DNA of 23,539 nt from Caryophanales bacterium UBA6865 (GCA_002449265.1 DKCV01000005.1:1-23539), one strand, 5' to 3'. Counted from the first letter of the stretch, positions 7,265 through 15,836 are shown. Numbers and translations are program-made. The notes: generated by a model from the sequence alone, not told the origin.

Positions 7265-8407
7265 GTGATTACGTTAAAGAGGTTTAAAGTCAAAGGCTTT
7301 AAGAATTTCAAAGATGAGATTGTTTTCGAATTAGCTAATCCAGGCAAATACGATTTCAATAATGAACTCATCAAAAACAAAATCATCAATAAAGGCATCA
7401 TATACGGTAAAAACGGCTCGGGAAAATCAAATCTCGGAGAAGCATTATTCGATATTGATAATAATTTAATGGCTTTAGGAAAAGGTCTTAAGTTCCTTTC
7501 TCCCTTTAGTGGTGTATACAAAAACGTTTTCTCAAATGAAAATCCGAGGTTTTCTTATTGCTTTGACCTTGACGGAACGGAGGTTGAATATAGTTACACT
7601 AAAATCAACCCCCAATTCGTCATGGAGGAAGAATTAAAGATTAATGGTGAAATCGTACTTTCTTATTCATGCGAAAAACCAAATAACATCTTTTCAAAGA
7701 TTCCTAATACAGAAAACTTGAACTTCAAAAATATGACAAGAGGTATCTCGCCCCTCCTATACATTTATCGAACAGTGAAATTCAGTGAGACAAGTCCTAT
7801 CACAAAGCTATTCCGTTTCGTTGAGGGAATGCTTTGGTTCCGTTATCTCAACAAAGGCAACCAGTTTAGTGGATTCCCTGGTCAATCTGAATTCATCGAA
7901 AAGGCGATTATCGAAAAAAACAAAGTGAAGGATTTCCAAAACTTCCTAGAAAACATCGCAGACATTCATTACGAACTAGTCGCGGGAGAGACAGGGCAAA
8001 TAGATATCGTAACTGGCGAAAAACAAAAAGCAATTTTTGCGATATATAACGGATCGCCATATCTACTTTCTGCACTTTTATCGACGGGAACAGAAGCCTT
8101 AGAGCTCTTCTATTATTGGCAGATGTCATTTAACAATATTCGTTTCTTATTCATTGATGATTTTGATGCATTTTATCACTACGAATTAAGTGAAAAAATC
8201 ATCACTCTGCTCAACAAAAATTCTTCTTTCCAATCTTTTGTAACTACTCATTGCACTTCATTAATGACGAACGAACTAAGTAGACCCGACTGCTTGTTCT
8301 TAATGAGTGAGAACAAAATAAAGCCTCTATGCGATTGCACAGACAAAGAACTGAGCAAGGGATATAGCCTAGAGAAAATCTATCACAACAAGGGGTTCGA
8401 TTATTAA
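7265..8407 (+). CDS. AAA_21-type ATP-binding protein, solitary
   Basis: A 380-residue ATPase of the SMC/RecF-like AAA_15/AAA_21 group often found in phage-defence and abortive-infection loci. Residues 1-23 form the usual first strands, Walker A GKNGSGKSN is at 48-56, a long variable middle follows, then STGTEALELFYY (signature-like), Walker B FLFIDDFDAFYH near 300 and a switch motif SFVTTHCTSL. Walker B has D-D-F where E is commonest, so catalysis may differ. The GTG start at 7265 fits the family N-terminus but has no strong ribosome binding site. Unlike the two ATPases at 14270-17158 it has no TOPRIM or nuclease gene after it; the nearest nuclease is the divergent ATPase/DUF234 gene. Confidence 0.75.
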   Translation: MITLKRFKVKGFKNFKDEIVFELANPGKYDFNNELIKNKIINKGIIYGKNGSGKSNLGEALFDIDNNLMALGKGLKFLSPFSGVYKNVFSNENPRFSYCFDLDGTEVEYSYTKINPQFVMEEELKINGEIVLSYSCEKPNNIFSKIPNTENLNFKNMTRGISPLLYIYRTVKFSETSPITKLFRFVEGMLWFRYLNKGNQFSGFPGQSEFIEKAIIEKNKVKDFQNFLENIADIHYELVAGETGQIDIVTGEKQKAIFAIYNGSPYLLSALLSTGTEALELFYYWQMSFNNIRFLFIDDFDAFYHYELSEKIITLLNKNSSFQSFVTTHCTSLMTNELSRPDCLFLMSENKIKPLCDCTDKELSKGYSLEKIYHNKGFDY

Positions 8408-8431
8408 TGAGCAGCCATGAATCTCCCCTTC

Positions 8432-8472
8432 TACTTCGGAAAAAGATATATAAATACGTTTTTCCGAAGTAG
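8432..8472. terminator. 13-bp perfect hairpin between convergent genes
   Basis: CTACTTCGGAAAA (8432-8444) is fully complementary to 8460-8472 with a 15-nt loop. It starts 25 nt after the plus-strand ATPase and faces the end of the minus-strand permease operon. A bidirectional terminator role is likely from position, but there is no clean T-run after the stem on the plus strand. Confidence 0.55.
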
Positions 8473-8538
8473 GAACGTCCAAACAAAGGAATAGTAGAGA
8501 ACCATTCAATCAATTCTCGTAACCACTTCAATAGACAT

Positions 8539-8579
8539 TAATTAAGCAAAATCCCTGAAAATCCCACTTATTTTGTTAA
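8539..8579. repeat. 41-bp dispersed repeat, copy B
   Basis: The same-orientation match to 5474-5514 (36 of 41). This copy includes the last codons and TAA (8568-8570) of the permease gene at 8568-9770, so copy A may be the leftover 3' end of a lost second transporter gene. Confidence 0.75.
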
Positions 8580-9770
8580 AGAATAGATATCTGGTCGCTT
8601 GATATTACGTCTTATTAGCAAAAGAGATATCCCGATAAACACAAGCAGTAAGGTGAATAACGAGATTGAAGCGAATAGAACGGGGATGACACTAACGGGG
8701 AGATTAACGAGGATAGAACTAAAGATGAACTTCGTTAGGGATAATGACGCTACTCCGAGGATTAAAGAGAATAGGAACGAAGCAAACGTACAAAGGAATA
8801 GTTCTAGAGTAATAAACTGAATGAGTTTTATTGGGGTATAGCCAGTAAGGAGCATTTCGGTGAATAGTTTGCTTTGGTTTTGATAGAAGTTTCTTAAAGA
8901 GAACAAGCAAACAAATAGTAAAGTCGCGATAAGGGGCAAGCCAATTAAAACAAATATCGTTGAGGCGATATCGCCAAAGGCGACTAATTCTAGATATACG
9001 CCGTAGTGCGTTCCTCCATATTGAATGAAAGATTCGAGTTTAAGTTCTTTAATCCTTTTGTTTATCGAAGCGATATCTTCAAACTTACGAATATAGATTC
9101 GATTGATGCTTTTCTTCGTGATCGTTTTTAATTCGCTTAACCCATCAATTTGATAAATGAGGTTATTGCGTTCAAATAGATCACAAGGTTCATAATTTAA
9201 AATACCCACCACTTTAATATCCGTTAGACTCACCTTCGAACAAATGGATATCGTTTTCCCAATGATGCTAGAAGGAGATATCTGGATCGAATTTGTATTT
9301 CGAATATTTACGAACGTTTCGTAAGATAAACATATCTCGTTACTACTAATAGGAAGAGTCCCATATAGACATATTTCTTTTTGATAAGCTTTATATGTAT
9401 CCACGACATTTTGAGGAATGTGACTAGTAGGACTACGATTTATCTCAAGAACATGAAGGGTGGATTGAGGCAATTTGTAACTAGAATCATTAACTTTTAT
9501 TTCGGCGTTAATCAGATAGTGATCAGCATTAAAACGTTCATGCTCATATGGAGCAAAAACTTCATTAGTCTTTCTTGGATTCAGCGAGACTAATTCATAG
9601 TAATTACTCGCTTTAAACTTCGCAACTTGATCATCTAAAGAATGAAAATAAGAAAAAGCCATATAAGTAAAGATAGATACCAATGCGAAAAGTAGAGTGA
9701 ATAAGGAAGTAAACTTGATAAAGAACTTATTGTTATTTTTTAAATTAATAAACACTTCGCGAATCATCAT
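8568..9770 (-). CDS. FtsX/MacB-type ABC transporter permease (second)
   Basis: A 400-residue membrane protein. One transmembrane segment lies near residues 17-40 (FFIKFTSLFTLLFALVSIFT), then an extracytoplasmic domain of about 220 residues, then three segments near 270-300, 325-350 and 360-385. This is the four-helix FtsX/MacB layout used by exporters and mechanotransmitting ABC systems. It overlaps the upstream permease by the ATGA stop/start signature, so the two are translationally coupled and probably heterodimerise with the ATPase at 11028-11687. Substrate cannot be read from sequence. In monoderms such pairs move or sense lipids, peptides or lipoproteins, which fits the two lipoproteins at the head of the operon. 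Confidence 0.8.
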   Translation of the reverse strand: MMIREVFINLKNNNKFFIKFTSLFTLLFALVSIFTYMAFSYFHSLDDQVAKFKASNYYELVSLNPRKTNEVFAPYEHERFNADHYLINAEIKVNDSSYKLPQSTLHVLEINRSPTSHIPQNVVDTYKAYQKEICLYGTLPISSNEICLSYETFVNIRNTNSIQISPSSIIGKTISICSKVSLTDIKVVGILNYEPCDLFERNNLIYQIDGLSELKTITKKSINRIYIRKFEDIASINKRIKELKLESFIQYGGTHYGVYLELVAFGDIASTIFVLIGLPLIATLLFVCLFSLRNFYQNQSKLFTEMLLTGYTPIKLIQFITLELFLCTFASFLFSLILGVASLSLTKFIFSSILVNLPVSVIPVLFASISLFTLLLVFIGISLLLIRRNIKRPDIYSLTK

Positions 9771-11047
9771 AAGGTTTCTCGATATAAGGAATAAGTCATA
9801 GAACGATTGTTTTTATTCAATAAGGCACGGAAAGAAAGAACAAAAGAAACGCCAACCATCGCGATTAAAAATAACGGTGAAACGAACGTGAACTGAGAAA
9901 GGAAATTCCAATGAAAAGTATTAAGGGTTTTCGCGCCGATGATTTGAATAAATCGATTCCCTAAAAAGTAAGAACAAAGTGAGACCATTACCACTAAAGG
10001 AACAAAGATAAACGAATAGACAAAGATGATTTGAAGATCGCGTGAGCCCACTAATTTTAAGAAATAAATCATTTGCTTTCGTTTCTCGACGATTAATTTG
10101 GTAAATAAATACGTGATAATGACTCCGGTCGATAGGAAAAGCGCGAGTAAAGCAATAAGAGTGATGTGAAGCGTTTTTGCAAGGTGATAGAGTCTTAAAA
10201 AACGCGCGTCATAGGAATACTGCTTTTTCTGAAAGGTCGATTGAAGAAAATCGTAGTTCTTCATAAAGCTCGCATTATTGGTCAATGTGATATCTAAAGA
10301 ATATCGCTTAAACGAAGAAAGAACTTTTTCATCAAGCAGTTTGATATTGCAGGCAAAGGAGAGTGACAAGTGTTTGGTGCCAAAAATCCCCGCGATTTTT
10401 GTCATGATTTCTCCACTAGGAGTAACCATTTTTATCGTCTCACCGAGCTTCAAATGATTTTCTTTTGCGATTACATCATTAATAAAGATTGAGTTATTAG
10501 AAACATCGCGACTATATTCAATAAAGTGTTTGGACAAAGAAGCAATAAAAGGCGAGTTAAATACGGCATATTTCCCTAATAATGTCGTCTCGTAATATTT
10601 ATATTTAGAAGAGTCAATTCCTTTTGCTTTTAGCCCATTAAGATAATCATTCAATTTATCCTTAGAGATATTGATTGAAGTGTTATCGAAGAAACTAAGA
10701 TGATACATAGAAGGAAAAGCCTTTATTTGCGAATCACGATAAAAATAAGGTTTATCATCGCTCTTAGTTAAACTTGGCTCTGTATATCCAGATAAACCCA
10801 TTAGCGAAAGAATGTATTCTCCATTATTTAGTTCATCTATCTTATCGAGATAATTTAAACCAGTAGACAATAAGTGAAACGAAGTATGTTCGTAAGAACG
10901 ATAAAAACTATCCATGAGTGAAAACGAGAGGGTAGAAAGAGTATTGATCGAAGAAAATAGCGATACAAAAATTAGCCCAGCCAAAATAAGCGCGAGAAAC
11001 GTTTTCTTTGTTTCATAAATGACGATTTTAAATAGGCCGAAAATCAT
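9767..11047 (-). CDS. FtsX/MacB-type ABC transporter permease (first)
   Basis: A 426-residue permease with the FtsX topology: a segment near residues 14-38 (FLALILAGLIFVSLFSS), a large extracytoplasmic domain with few recognisable motifs, then three C-terminal segments near 290-315, 335-365 and 380-405. The start is taken as ATG 11045-11047, with GGAG about 10 nt upstream; TTG immediately before is in frame and would add one residue. The gene overlaps the end of the ATPase by 20 nt and the start of the second permease by 4 nt. Together the three form one ABC complex at the cytoplasmic membrane. Substrate unknown. Confidence 0.8.
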   Translation of the reverse strand: MIFGLFKIVIYETKKTFLALILAGLIFVSLFSSINTLSTLSFSLMDSFYRSYEHTSFHLLSTGLNYLDKIDELNNGEYILSLMGLSGYTEPSLTKSDDKPYFYRDSQIKAFPSMYHLSFFDNTSINISKDKLNDYLNGLKAKGIDSSKYKYYETTLLGKYAVFNSPFIASLSKHFIEYSRDVSNNSIFINDVIAKENHLKLGETIKMVTPSGEIMTKIAGIFGTKHLSLSFACNIKLLDEKVLSSFKRYSLDITLTNNASFMKNYDFLQSTFQKKQYSYDARFLRLYHLAKTLHITLIALLALFLSTGVIITYLFTKLIVEKRKQMIYFLKLVGSRDLQIIFVYSFIFVPLVVMVSLCSYFLGNRFIQIIGAKTLNTFHWNFLSQFTFVSPLFLIAMVGVSFVLSFRALLNKNNRSMTYSLYRETL

Positions 11048-11687
11048 CAATAATTTCTCCGTCTTTTAAAGTGATAATACGATCCGCTTTCTTCGCATCT
11101 TCCTTATCGTGAGTCACTAGGATTATCGTTTTGCCCTTTTTCTTTAGCTCACACAATATCTTCATGACTATCGCGCGATTCGTTGAATCCAAATTCCCGC
11201 AAGGCTCATCCGCATAGACAATAGAAGGATCAGTCACTAACGCTCTAGCAATCGCTAAACGCTGCGCTTCTCCGCCTGATAAGTGACGCACTTTTTCATT
11301 GATTTTATCTAATAAGCCAACCGCAAAAAGTTGTTCCTTACATTTTTCTAGCCGGTCTTTTTCTTTTCTTAATAAAAGAGGCATCTCTACGTTTTCTAAA
11401 ACACTATATTCCGGAATGAGAAAGAAATTCTGAAAGATAAAACCTATCCTTCGATTTCGGAATATAGCAATTTCTTTCTCTGAGAATTTGCTAATGTCTT
11501 CCCCATCATATAGCACTTGCCCTAAGGTTGGTTTTTCTAGACCACTAATGATGGATAATAACGTGCTTTTCCCACTTCCGCTTTGACCCGTTATCGCTAA
11601 AAACTCATTGCGTGATATGACGAGATTCACATCACGCAATGCCTTACAGTTCTTAAAAGTTTTATGAATTCCGATTAGCTTAATCAT
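11028..11687 (-). CDS. ABC transporter ATP-binding protein (LolD/MacB type)
   Basis: A 219-residue nucleotide-binding subunit with all catalytic motifs: Walker A GQSGSGKST at 34-42, Q-loop FIFQNFF near 87, signature LSGGEAQR near 136, Walker B SIVYADEP with the catalytic E, and switch THD near 192. Length and motifs match the LolD/MacB/SalX branch that partners FtsX-like permeases, which follow directly. It should energise the two permeases from the cytoplasmic face. There is no clear ribosome binding site before the ATG, 18 nt after the lipoprotein stop, so reinitiation is likely. Function is certain at the family level; substrate is not. Confidence 0.92.
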   Translation of the reverse strand: MIKLIGIHKTFKNCKALRDVNLVISRNEFLAITGQSGSGKSTLLSIISGLEKPTLGQVLYDGEDISKFSEKEIAIFRNRRIGFIFQNFFLIPEYSVLENVEMPLLLRKEKDRLEKCKEQLFAVGLLDKINEKVRHLSGGEAQRLAIARALVTDPSIVYADEPCGNLDSTNRAIVMKILCELKKKGKTIILVTHDKEDAKKADRIITLKDGEIIDDFRPI

Positions 11688-11705
11688 TAATAAAGAAATC
11701 GAAAA

Positions 11706-12221
11706 TTATTTGGTATATGAATGTTTGTCGTAAATGCAGTAAGTTATTCTGCCATATTCGTTATAAATCGAATAATTCCAACCAAAGCCAACCGATGCGC
11801 CAGTTCCCATGATTTGACCGCCCAAGGTAACATTACCACTACCTAGATACGAGCCTATTCCCGTACGTCTAAAATAAATCCTTCGTTTAGCCCCATCTAC
11901 GCAAGTGACCCAAGCATACCAAATGTTTCCTTCATATTCTTTCATAGTGGTTGATTGAGAATGAAAGTAAAATGTTTTGCCAGTAGCAGCGTATACGCTA
12001 CCAGATAATGTACCTGTAAATTCATCTCTAACATTCGATATTGTTATAGATTCCTGGCGTTCGCTCTCATGACCGGGCACACTTATGCGATAAGTACCTT
12101 GGCTTTCTATACGATCGTCTAAACCGTTTTTATCTTTGTCTGAATTACACGAAAGTAATCCAGCGGAAGCGGACAGAGCCATTGTTAATGCGCACATTAA
12201 CGTTCTCTTTCTTTTTTTCAT
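11706..12221 (-). CDS. Lipoprotein with EF-hand-like loop
   Basis: A 171-residue predicted lipoprotein. The signal peptide has a KKRKR start and a hydrophobic stretch ending GLLSC; the cysteine near residue 25 would be lipidated. Just after it comes DKDKNGLDD, which has the D-x-D-x-N-G-x-x-D spacing of a calcium-binding EF-hand or thrombospondin-type loop, so calcium binding is possible. The remainder is rich in Gly, Ser, Tyr and Trp, suggesting a beta fold. It is related to the gene upstream: both have a G-x-ES-x-RQE/HQE-x-I block, a following GS pair and a G-x-IW block. AAGGAG precedes the ATG. It probably sits outside the membrane next to the ABC transporter encoded downstream. Confidence 0.75.
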   Translation of the reverse strand: MKKRKRTLMCALTMALSASAGLLSCNSDKDKNGLDDRIESQGTYRISVPGHESERQESITISNVRDEFTGTLSGSVYAATGKTFYFHSQSTTMKEYEGNIWYAWVTCVDGAKRRIYFRRTGIGSYLGSGNVTLGGQIMGTGASVGFGWNYSIYNEYGRITYCIYDKHSYTK

Positions 12222-12241
12222 AAAATTATTCTCCTTTTGAT

Positions 12242-12724
12242 TTATATCTTTAGATAATCAATCTCACCACAGAAAAGATATTTAATATGCTTGTATGTTT
12301 TCATTTCGAGAGCCTTGATACGCCTCTCGCCACATTCAATAATTTTCCCTTCTCCTGTATGGTTTTCTCCTGCTCGACTTGCATAAACCTTAATTAGACT
12401 TGTCGTTTCTTTAACAGCTAAATCAGTAGACCAAATATGCCCATAAACTTGAGCAAAAGTAACCTTTTGATTTGGGATTGTATAAGTTTTAGAGAATTGA
12501 GTTTTCGGCTTACAAATTGAACCGAATATATTTGCTTTAAAATAAGTATTGTCGTAAGCAACTTCTCTTAAATGTATTGTTTCTTGATGAGCGCTTTCTC
12601 GACCGACCGCATCAATCAAATAATCACTATCTTCATATGTTGATGAAGATTTATTACAAGCAAAAAGAGCACTACTAATAGCAAAACATAATAGAAAAAC
12701 TGAAAGTGGAGATTTCTTCTTCAT
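12242..12724 (-). CDS. Lipoprotein, paralogue of the next gene
   Basis: A 160-residue predicted lipoprotein and first gene of the transporter operon. The signal peptide is MKKKSPLSVFLLCFAISS followed by ALFAC, a good lipobox with the cysteine near residue 23. The mature part shares the order of short blocks with the downstream lipoprotein (GRESAHQETI, GSICKP, VYGHIWS, SRAGENHTGEG) but lacks its calcium-like loop. An AGGAAA ribosome binding site and a near-consensus promoter lie just upstream. I do not recognise the family. A substrate-binding, sensing or cargo role for the ABC system is an inference from position. Confidence 0.72.
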   Translation of the reverse strand: MKKKSPLSVFLLCFAISSALFACNKSSSTYEDSDYLIDAVGRESAHQETIHLREVAYDNTYFKANIFGSICKPKTQFSKTYTIPNQKVTFAQVYGHIWSTDLAVKETTSLIKVYASRAGENHTGEGKIIECGERRIKALEMKTYKHIKYLFCGEIDYLKI

Positions 12725-12748
12725 AATCTATTTCCTGTTTCCGCATAA

Positions 12749-12777
12749 ATCTTAACATTCTTACTTTTTTGTGTCAA
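12749..12777 (-). promoter_or_regulatory. Promoter of the lipoprotein-ABC operon
   Basis: On the minus strand TTGACA (12772-12777), exactly 17 nt, then TAAGAT (12749-12754), 25 nt before the ATG at 12724. This near-consensus site predicts strong constitutive expression unless repressed. Confidence 0.8.
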
Positions 12778-13106
12778 ACTTCGCTTTCTTTTTAATAAAT
12801 GTAATTTTTTTAAATAAGGTGATTGCTAAGTTTTTTGCTAATAATTTAATGATTTATTTCGATTACTATTGCTGTGGCGATTTAAAAAGGTAATTTCTTT
12901 TATGGCTATTCAAGCGATGGCAACATTACATCAAAAAATGAACGGTTTCGAAATCCGCAAGGCGCTTTTCTTAAACATGTTATTTTTCTAGTCCACTAAG
13001 CCATCTTCTTACTATCGAATCTTTTACGTTTATGTAAGAATGGGTCCATGATTTAAAACTTGTTTGTATACTGTTATGCATATAAGTTTTGAAAGTTTGA
13101 AAATAA
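12778..13106. other. Intergenic, one weak micro-frame
   Basis: An AT-rich gap between the lipoprotein operon and the terminator of the next one. The only notable frame is a plus-strand one of 29 codons, 12902-12991 (MAIQAMATLHQKMNGFEIRK and a hydrophobic end), with AAAAAGG about 10 nt upstream. I judge it more likely chance than real. No promoter or repeat stood out. Confidence 0.35.
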
Positions 13107-13140
13107 AAGAAAAAGGTCCAACGAGTTTTCCCGTCGGGCC
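13107..13140 (-). terminator. Intrinsic terminator of the RloAB-like operon
   Basis: Read on the minus strand, 13140-13132 pairs with 13123-13115 (nine positions, one C-A mismatch and one G-U) around an 8-nt loop, followed by CTTTTTCTTTTATTTT. It ends the transcript of the ATPase, RloB-like gene and 47-aa gene. A hairpin at the same relative place follows the second copy of the 47-aa gene but with a different stem sequence. Confidence 0.7.
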
Positions 13141-13175
13141 AAATTTCGTATCAATAAGCAGAGCTTCAAATCAAA

Positions 13176-13319
13176 TTAGAACTTAAATGTTTTAATGATT
13201 TTTTGCTGCGCTTCCGAGAGTAGTCGTTCTTCCACTCTTCTTTCAATTTCGGATGGATTATATTTCCATTCTAGAAGAGTATCGATGGCCGATTTCTTAG
13301 TTTTTCTTTTGTTGTCCAT
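13176..13319 (-). CDS. 47-aa conserved small protein, copy 1
   Basis: ATG 13317-13319 to TAA 13176-13178 encodes 47 residues: MDNKRKTKKSAIDTLLEWKY, NPSEIERRVEERLL and SEAQQKIIKTFKF. GAGGTAG, placed 7 nt before the ATG, overlaps the TAG stop of the RloB-like gene, so the two are coupled. A second copy at 17923-18066 differs at only two residues (A11V, L33P) and a few silent sites. It is highly charged with a basic N-terminus and a probable helical remainder, and has no membrane segment. I do not recognise the family. Position suggests an accessory or regulatory role in the ATPase/RloB operon, but copy 2 follows an unrelated gene, so it may instead travel on its own with its hairpin. Confidence 0.75.
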   Translation of the reverse strand: MDNKRKTKKSAIDTLLEWKYNPSEIERRVEERLLSEAQQKIIKTFKF

Positions 13320-13323
13320 AACA

Positions 13324-14273
13324 CTACCTCATATTAACCTTAAAAGACTCGAATTCTAAATTCTCTTCAAAAAATTCTCCAAGACATGTACCAAGATTAG
13401 TAACTAATTCCAAGGGTTCGGAAACAAAATTTTTAGCGTTTTCACACGCGACTTTTATTTTCTTGACATAGTCGGAAGAATTCGAAAAACCTTTTGTGTA
13501 ACGAGGATCAAGATTCTTCAACAATTCATAAGCAACTGTATAAGAATGGTGTGGTAGTTTGCCAAGCAAAAGATTATCTTTTTCCTCTTTGGTAAAGTCT
13601 TTTTTATGATGAAGGAGGAGCCAAAACTCAATGTCCGGGTTAGTCAATAGGATTCGGTACCCTTTTTCCATCCCTTTAATAACTTCTTCCCGAAATGTTT
13701 CATCTGAACAACCTTGCCTATCGCGATCAACGATGATACCGATTTTATCAAGGCCTTTCGTGAACGTCGGAAAAGAATGGTTCAGCAATTCTTCAGCTTG
13801 ATTTCCAACGCTTAATGGTTGCGTATCTAGAAACTTTTCAAATTCTTTTAAAATTTCTTCTAGCACGCTTTTTTCGATTACTGCATCAAAAGGGATTTCC
13901 TTGTGCTTTGATTTGTGAATCGAGACCAATTTTTTGATAGGGCGCTTTCGGAAAGCGGTTTTAGTCCATCCGATTTTAGTTCCCTCGCGATGTCACTATA
14001 AACATCTTCATAGCTGCGTCTATTCGCATTAGGATCGATATTCATTTTATCGGCAAGTTCAATCATCTTTTTCAAAACGGTATAGCCTTTTTCATTGCCC
14101 ACTTTTTCAACCATCACGAAGGGGTGCTTCTTAGGGTAGCCTCTTAAAGAATTCAAATAGGAACGTTCTGTGCTCTCACCTTCAAAAATCAAAAAATATT
14201 TGTAAATCGGTTCTTCTTTCTTACTCGTAATAGGGCGTTGAAAAGGATGATATCTATCGCTTCTATATCTCAT
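13324..14273 (-). pseudogene. rloB: RloB-family TOPRIM-like gene, split by a -1 shift
   Basis: Two overlapping frames together encode an RloB-like protein. Frame A (14273 to TAA 13878-13880) carries FLIFEGESTERSYL near residue 27, the first acidic motif. Frame B (open to TAG 13324-13326) carries IIVDRDRQG, the DxD motif, and LLTNPDIEFWLLLHH, the family hallmark. They would join by a -1 shift at the heptamer A-AAA-AAT (13929-13935), an A6 run; one extra A would also repair it. The joined product is about 316 residues, longer than usual for RloB. The ATG overlaps the upstream ATPase stop (ATGA). Either it is a recent homopolymer mutation, a phase-variable switch, a programmed frameshift, or a sequencing error. 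RloB was first named from restriction-linked loci and acts with RloA-type ATPases. Confidence 0.75.
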
Positions 14274-15613
14274 CTATGTACCTCGTCATTAAGGGCCTCA
14301 AAATCTGGGACCGCGCCAAATCGACCAGACAAATATGCTTCATCAATAACCTTGTCGTATCTTTCGTTAAATTGATCAAAAGGATAAATCTTAGAACCTT
14401 TTAACCCTTCATTATTCGCAAACCAAATTTCATCTCTTCTAAGATATTTTAGATTCATCAAACGCGATTCATGTGTTGATATGATTAATTGATTTTTGTA
14501 GTTGCTAGCACCAGCAAGTTTAAGAAATTCATTAACAAAGGCCCTCGTCAAACACGGGTGTAAGCACCTGTCTAATTCATCAACAACAAACGTGGTATCG
14601 TCATTGTTCCACATCAATATATCGAGCAAAGTGAATAAGCGTTTCGTACCATCTGCTTCATCTTTTAAATCGAATGGCTTGTCGACCTGCCCAAAGTGAA
14701 TGAACTGAACTTTGCTATAAATGATATTTTTATCTTTCGCTTTTTTAAGTACCCAAAAATCCGAATGGGATCGAATCGTAAGGCCTTTAATCGTAGAGTC
14801 ATTTTGAAGTTTTGACGTAACTTCTTCATATAGTTCTGCAGGAACTTCTTCTTTGAATTTTGCTTCGCTTACTTCCGTTTTAGTAACGTCAGTTATCCCG
14901 GTATCGAATTTGTGAAGCAGTTCGCCTAGTCTTTTTAAATTGTTATTTTCGGCTAAATCAACGCCATTTACGGAAACAAGATTGAGCGGAGTGGTAATAT
15001 TTAATTTGCGAACAAAGAAAAAATAAACTTCATAAAAAGCGGATAGCTCTTTTTTGAATTCAGAATTAAGAGTGCTTTGAACGACTTTCGTTAAAAAGAG
15101 CAAGTTCTTAGATTCATCCACTTCGTCTTTATAGACGCTTAATCTACTCTTTAATTTATCGTTAACGAAAAATTTATCGCTGATCCAAATCTTTTTTCCT
15201 TTTTCTCTTTTAAAGAGATATTCATCTTCATTAATCTTTACTTCCGCTAGCCACTCATCAACGATGGTCTTGTTCTTTAAATTGCAAGTAAAACCATAAC
15301 TAAAAAGTTTAGAGCCTAGATAAAGTTCAACTTCAAATTCCGTGTTGTTATTTGCTTCATCGTATCGAAATGCCTGGACTTTAGAAGCGTTAACCCCAAC
15401 TCCGACAATATCTCTCATCGCCATTAAAGCCTTAACAAAGTTTGATTTTCCAGAACCATTAGAACCAAAAAAAGCAGCGAATTTGTTTAATCTAAAATGA
15501 TTTTTTCCACGATAAATTCTCTCGCTATGTTTTCTCATCAATCCTGGGATCATAGAAAAAATCTGCTCATCTCGAAATGAATAGCAATTGTTAAACTTAA
15601 ATGTGACAAGCAT
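14270..15613 (-). CDS. rloA: RloA-like AAA_21 ATPase
   Basis: A 447-residue ATPase of the AAA_15/AAA_21 group, paired with an RloB-like gene as in RloA/RloB loci. Motifs: Walker A GSNGSGKS at 50-57, a long insert, Walker B FVVDELDRCLHP near 345, the switch LIISTHESRLM, and a C-terminal YLSGRFGAVP that I associate with this subfamily. It is expected to form a dimer that controls the TOPRIM-like partner, as in related ATPase/nuclease defence systems; direct evidence for this operon is absent. AAAGGAG precedes the ATG at 15611-15613, and a 9-bp hairpin lies just upstream. It starts divergently from the other ATPase pair, 273 nt away. Confidence 0.82.
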   Translation of the reverse strand: MLVTFKFNNCYSFRDEQIFSMIPGLMRKHSERIYRGKNHFRLNKFAAFFGSNGSGKSNFVKALMAMRDIVGVGVNASKVQAFRYDEANNNTEFEVELYLGSKLFSYGFTCNLKNKTIVDEWLAEVKINEDEYLFKREKGKKIWISDKFFVNDKLKSRLSVYKDEVDESKNLLFLTKVVQSTLNSEFKKELSAFYEVYFFFVRKLNITTPLNLVSVNGVDLAENNNLKRLGELLHKFDTGITDVTKTEVSEAKFKEEVPAELYEEVTSKLQNDSTIKGLTIRSHSDFWVLKKAKDKNIIYSKVQFIHFGQVDKPFDLKDEADGTKRLFTLLDILMWNNDDTTFVVDELDRCLHPCLTRAFVNEFLKLAGASNYKNQLIISTHESRLMNLKYLRRDEIWFANNEGLKGSKIYPFDQFNERYDKVIDEAYLSGRFGAVPDFEALNDEVHR

Positions 15614-15632
15614 TCCTTTACTCCTTTAGAAC

Positions 15633-15655
15633 CGAAAGAGATTTTTTCTCTTCCG
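15633..15655 (-). promoter_or_regulatory. Short hairpin in the RloA leader
   Basis: On the minus strand CGGAAGAGA (15655-15647) pairs with TCTCTTTCG (15641-15633), nine positions with one G-U, around a run of A. It ends about 8 nt before the AAAGGAG ribosome binding site, so it may influence initiation. No convincing -35/-10 pair was found for this gene between 15656 and 15836. That stretch does hold two TTTGC/TTGCAA-type repeats and an AATCAA-N8-TTGATT inverted repeat. Confidence 0.35.
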
Positions 15656-15836
15656 CTTCTATATAAATGGTTTCATGTTTTTGCTTTGTTTGCAACTATT
15701 TGCTTGCAAAAATCAATAATTCTGTTGATTCAATTCATCGTAGCAAAAGCGTTTTATGTATCGAATATGGCGACTACGTTTTCTAGATAACATACTAAAA
15801 AGAGGAAACATTAGTATTCATTTTTATGCTCTTTTA

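Noticed and set aside
12902..12991. Plus-strand 29-codon frame with a weak AAGG upstream
   Set aside because: Too short, no promoter, no neighbour in the same direction; kept only as a note on the gap.
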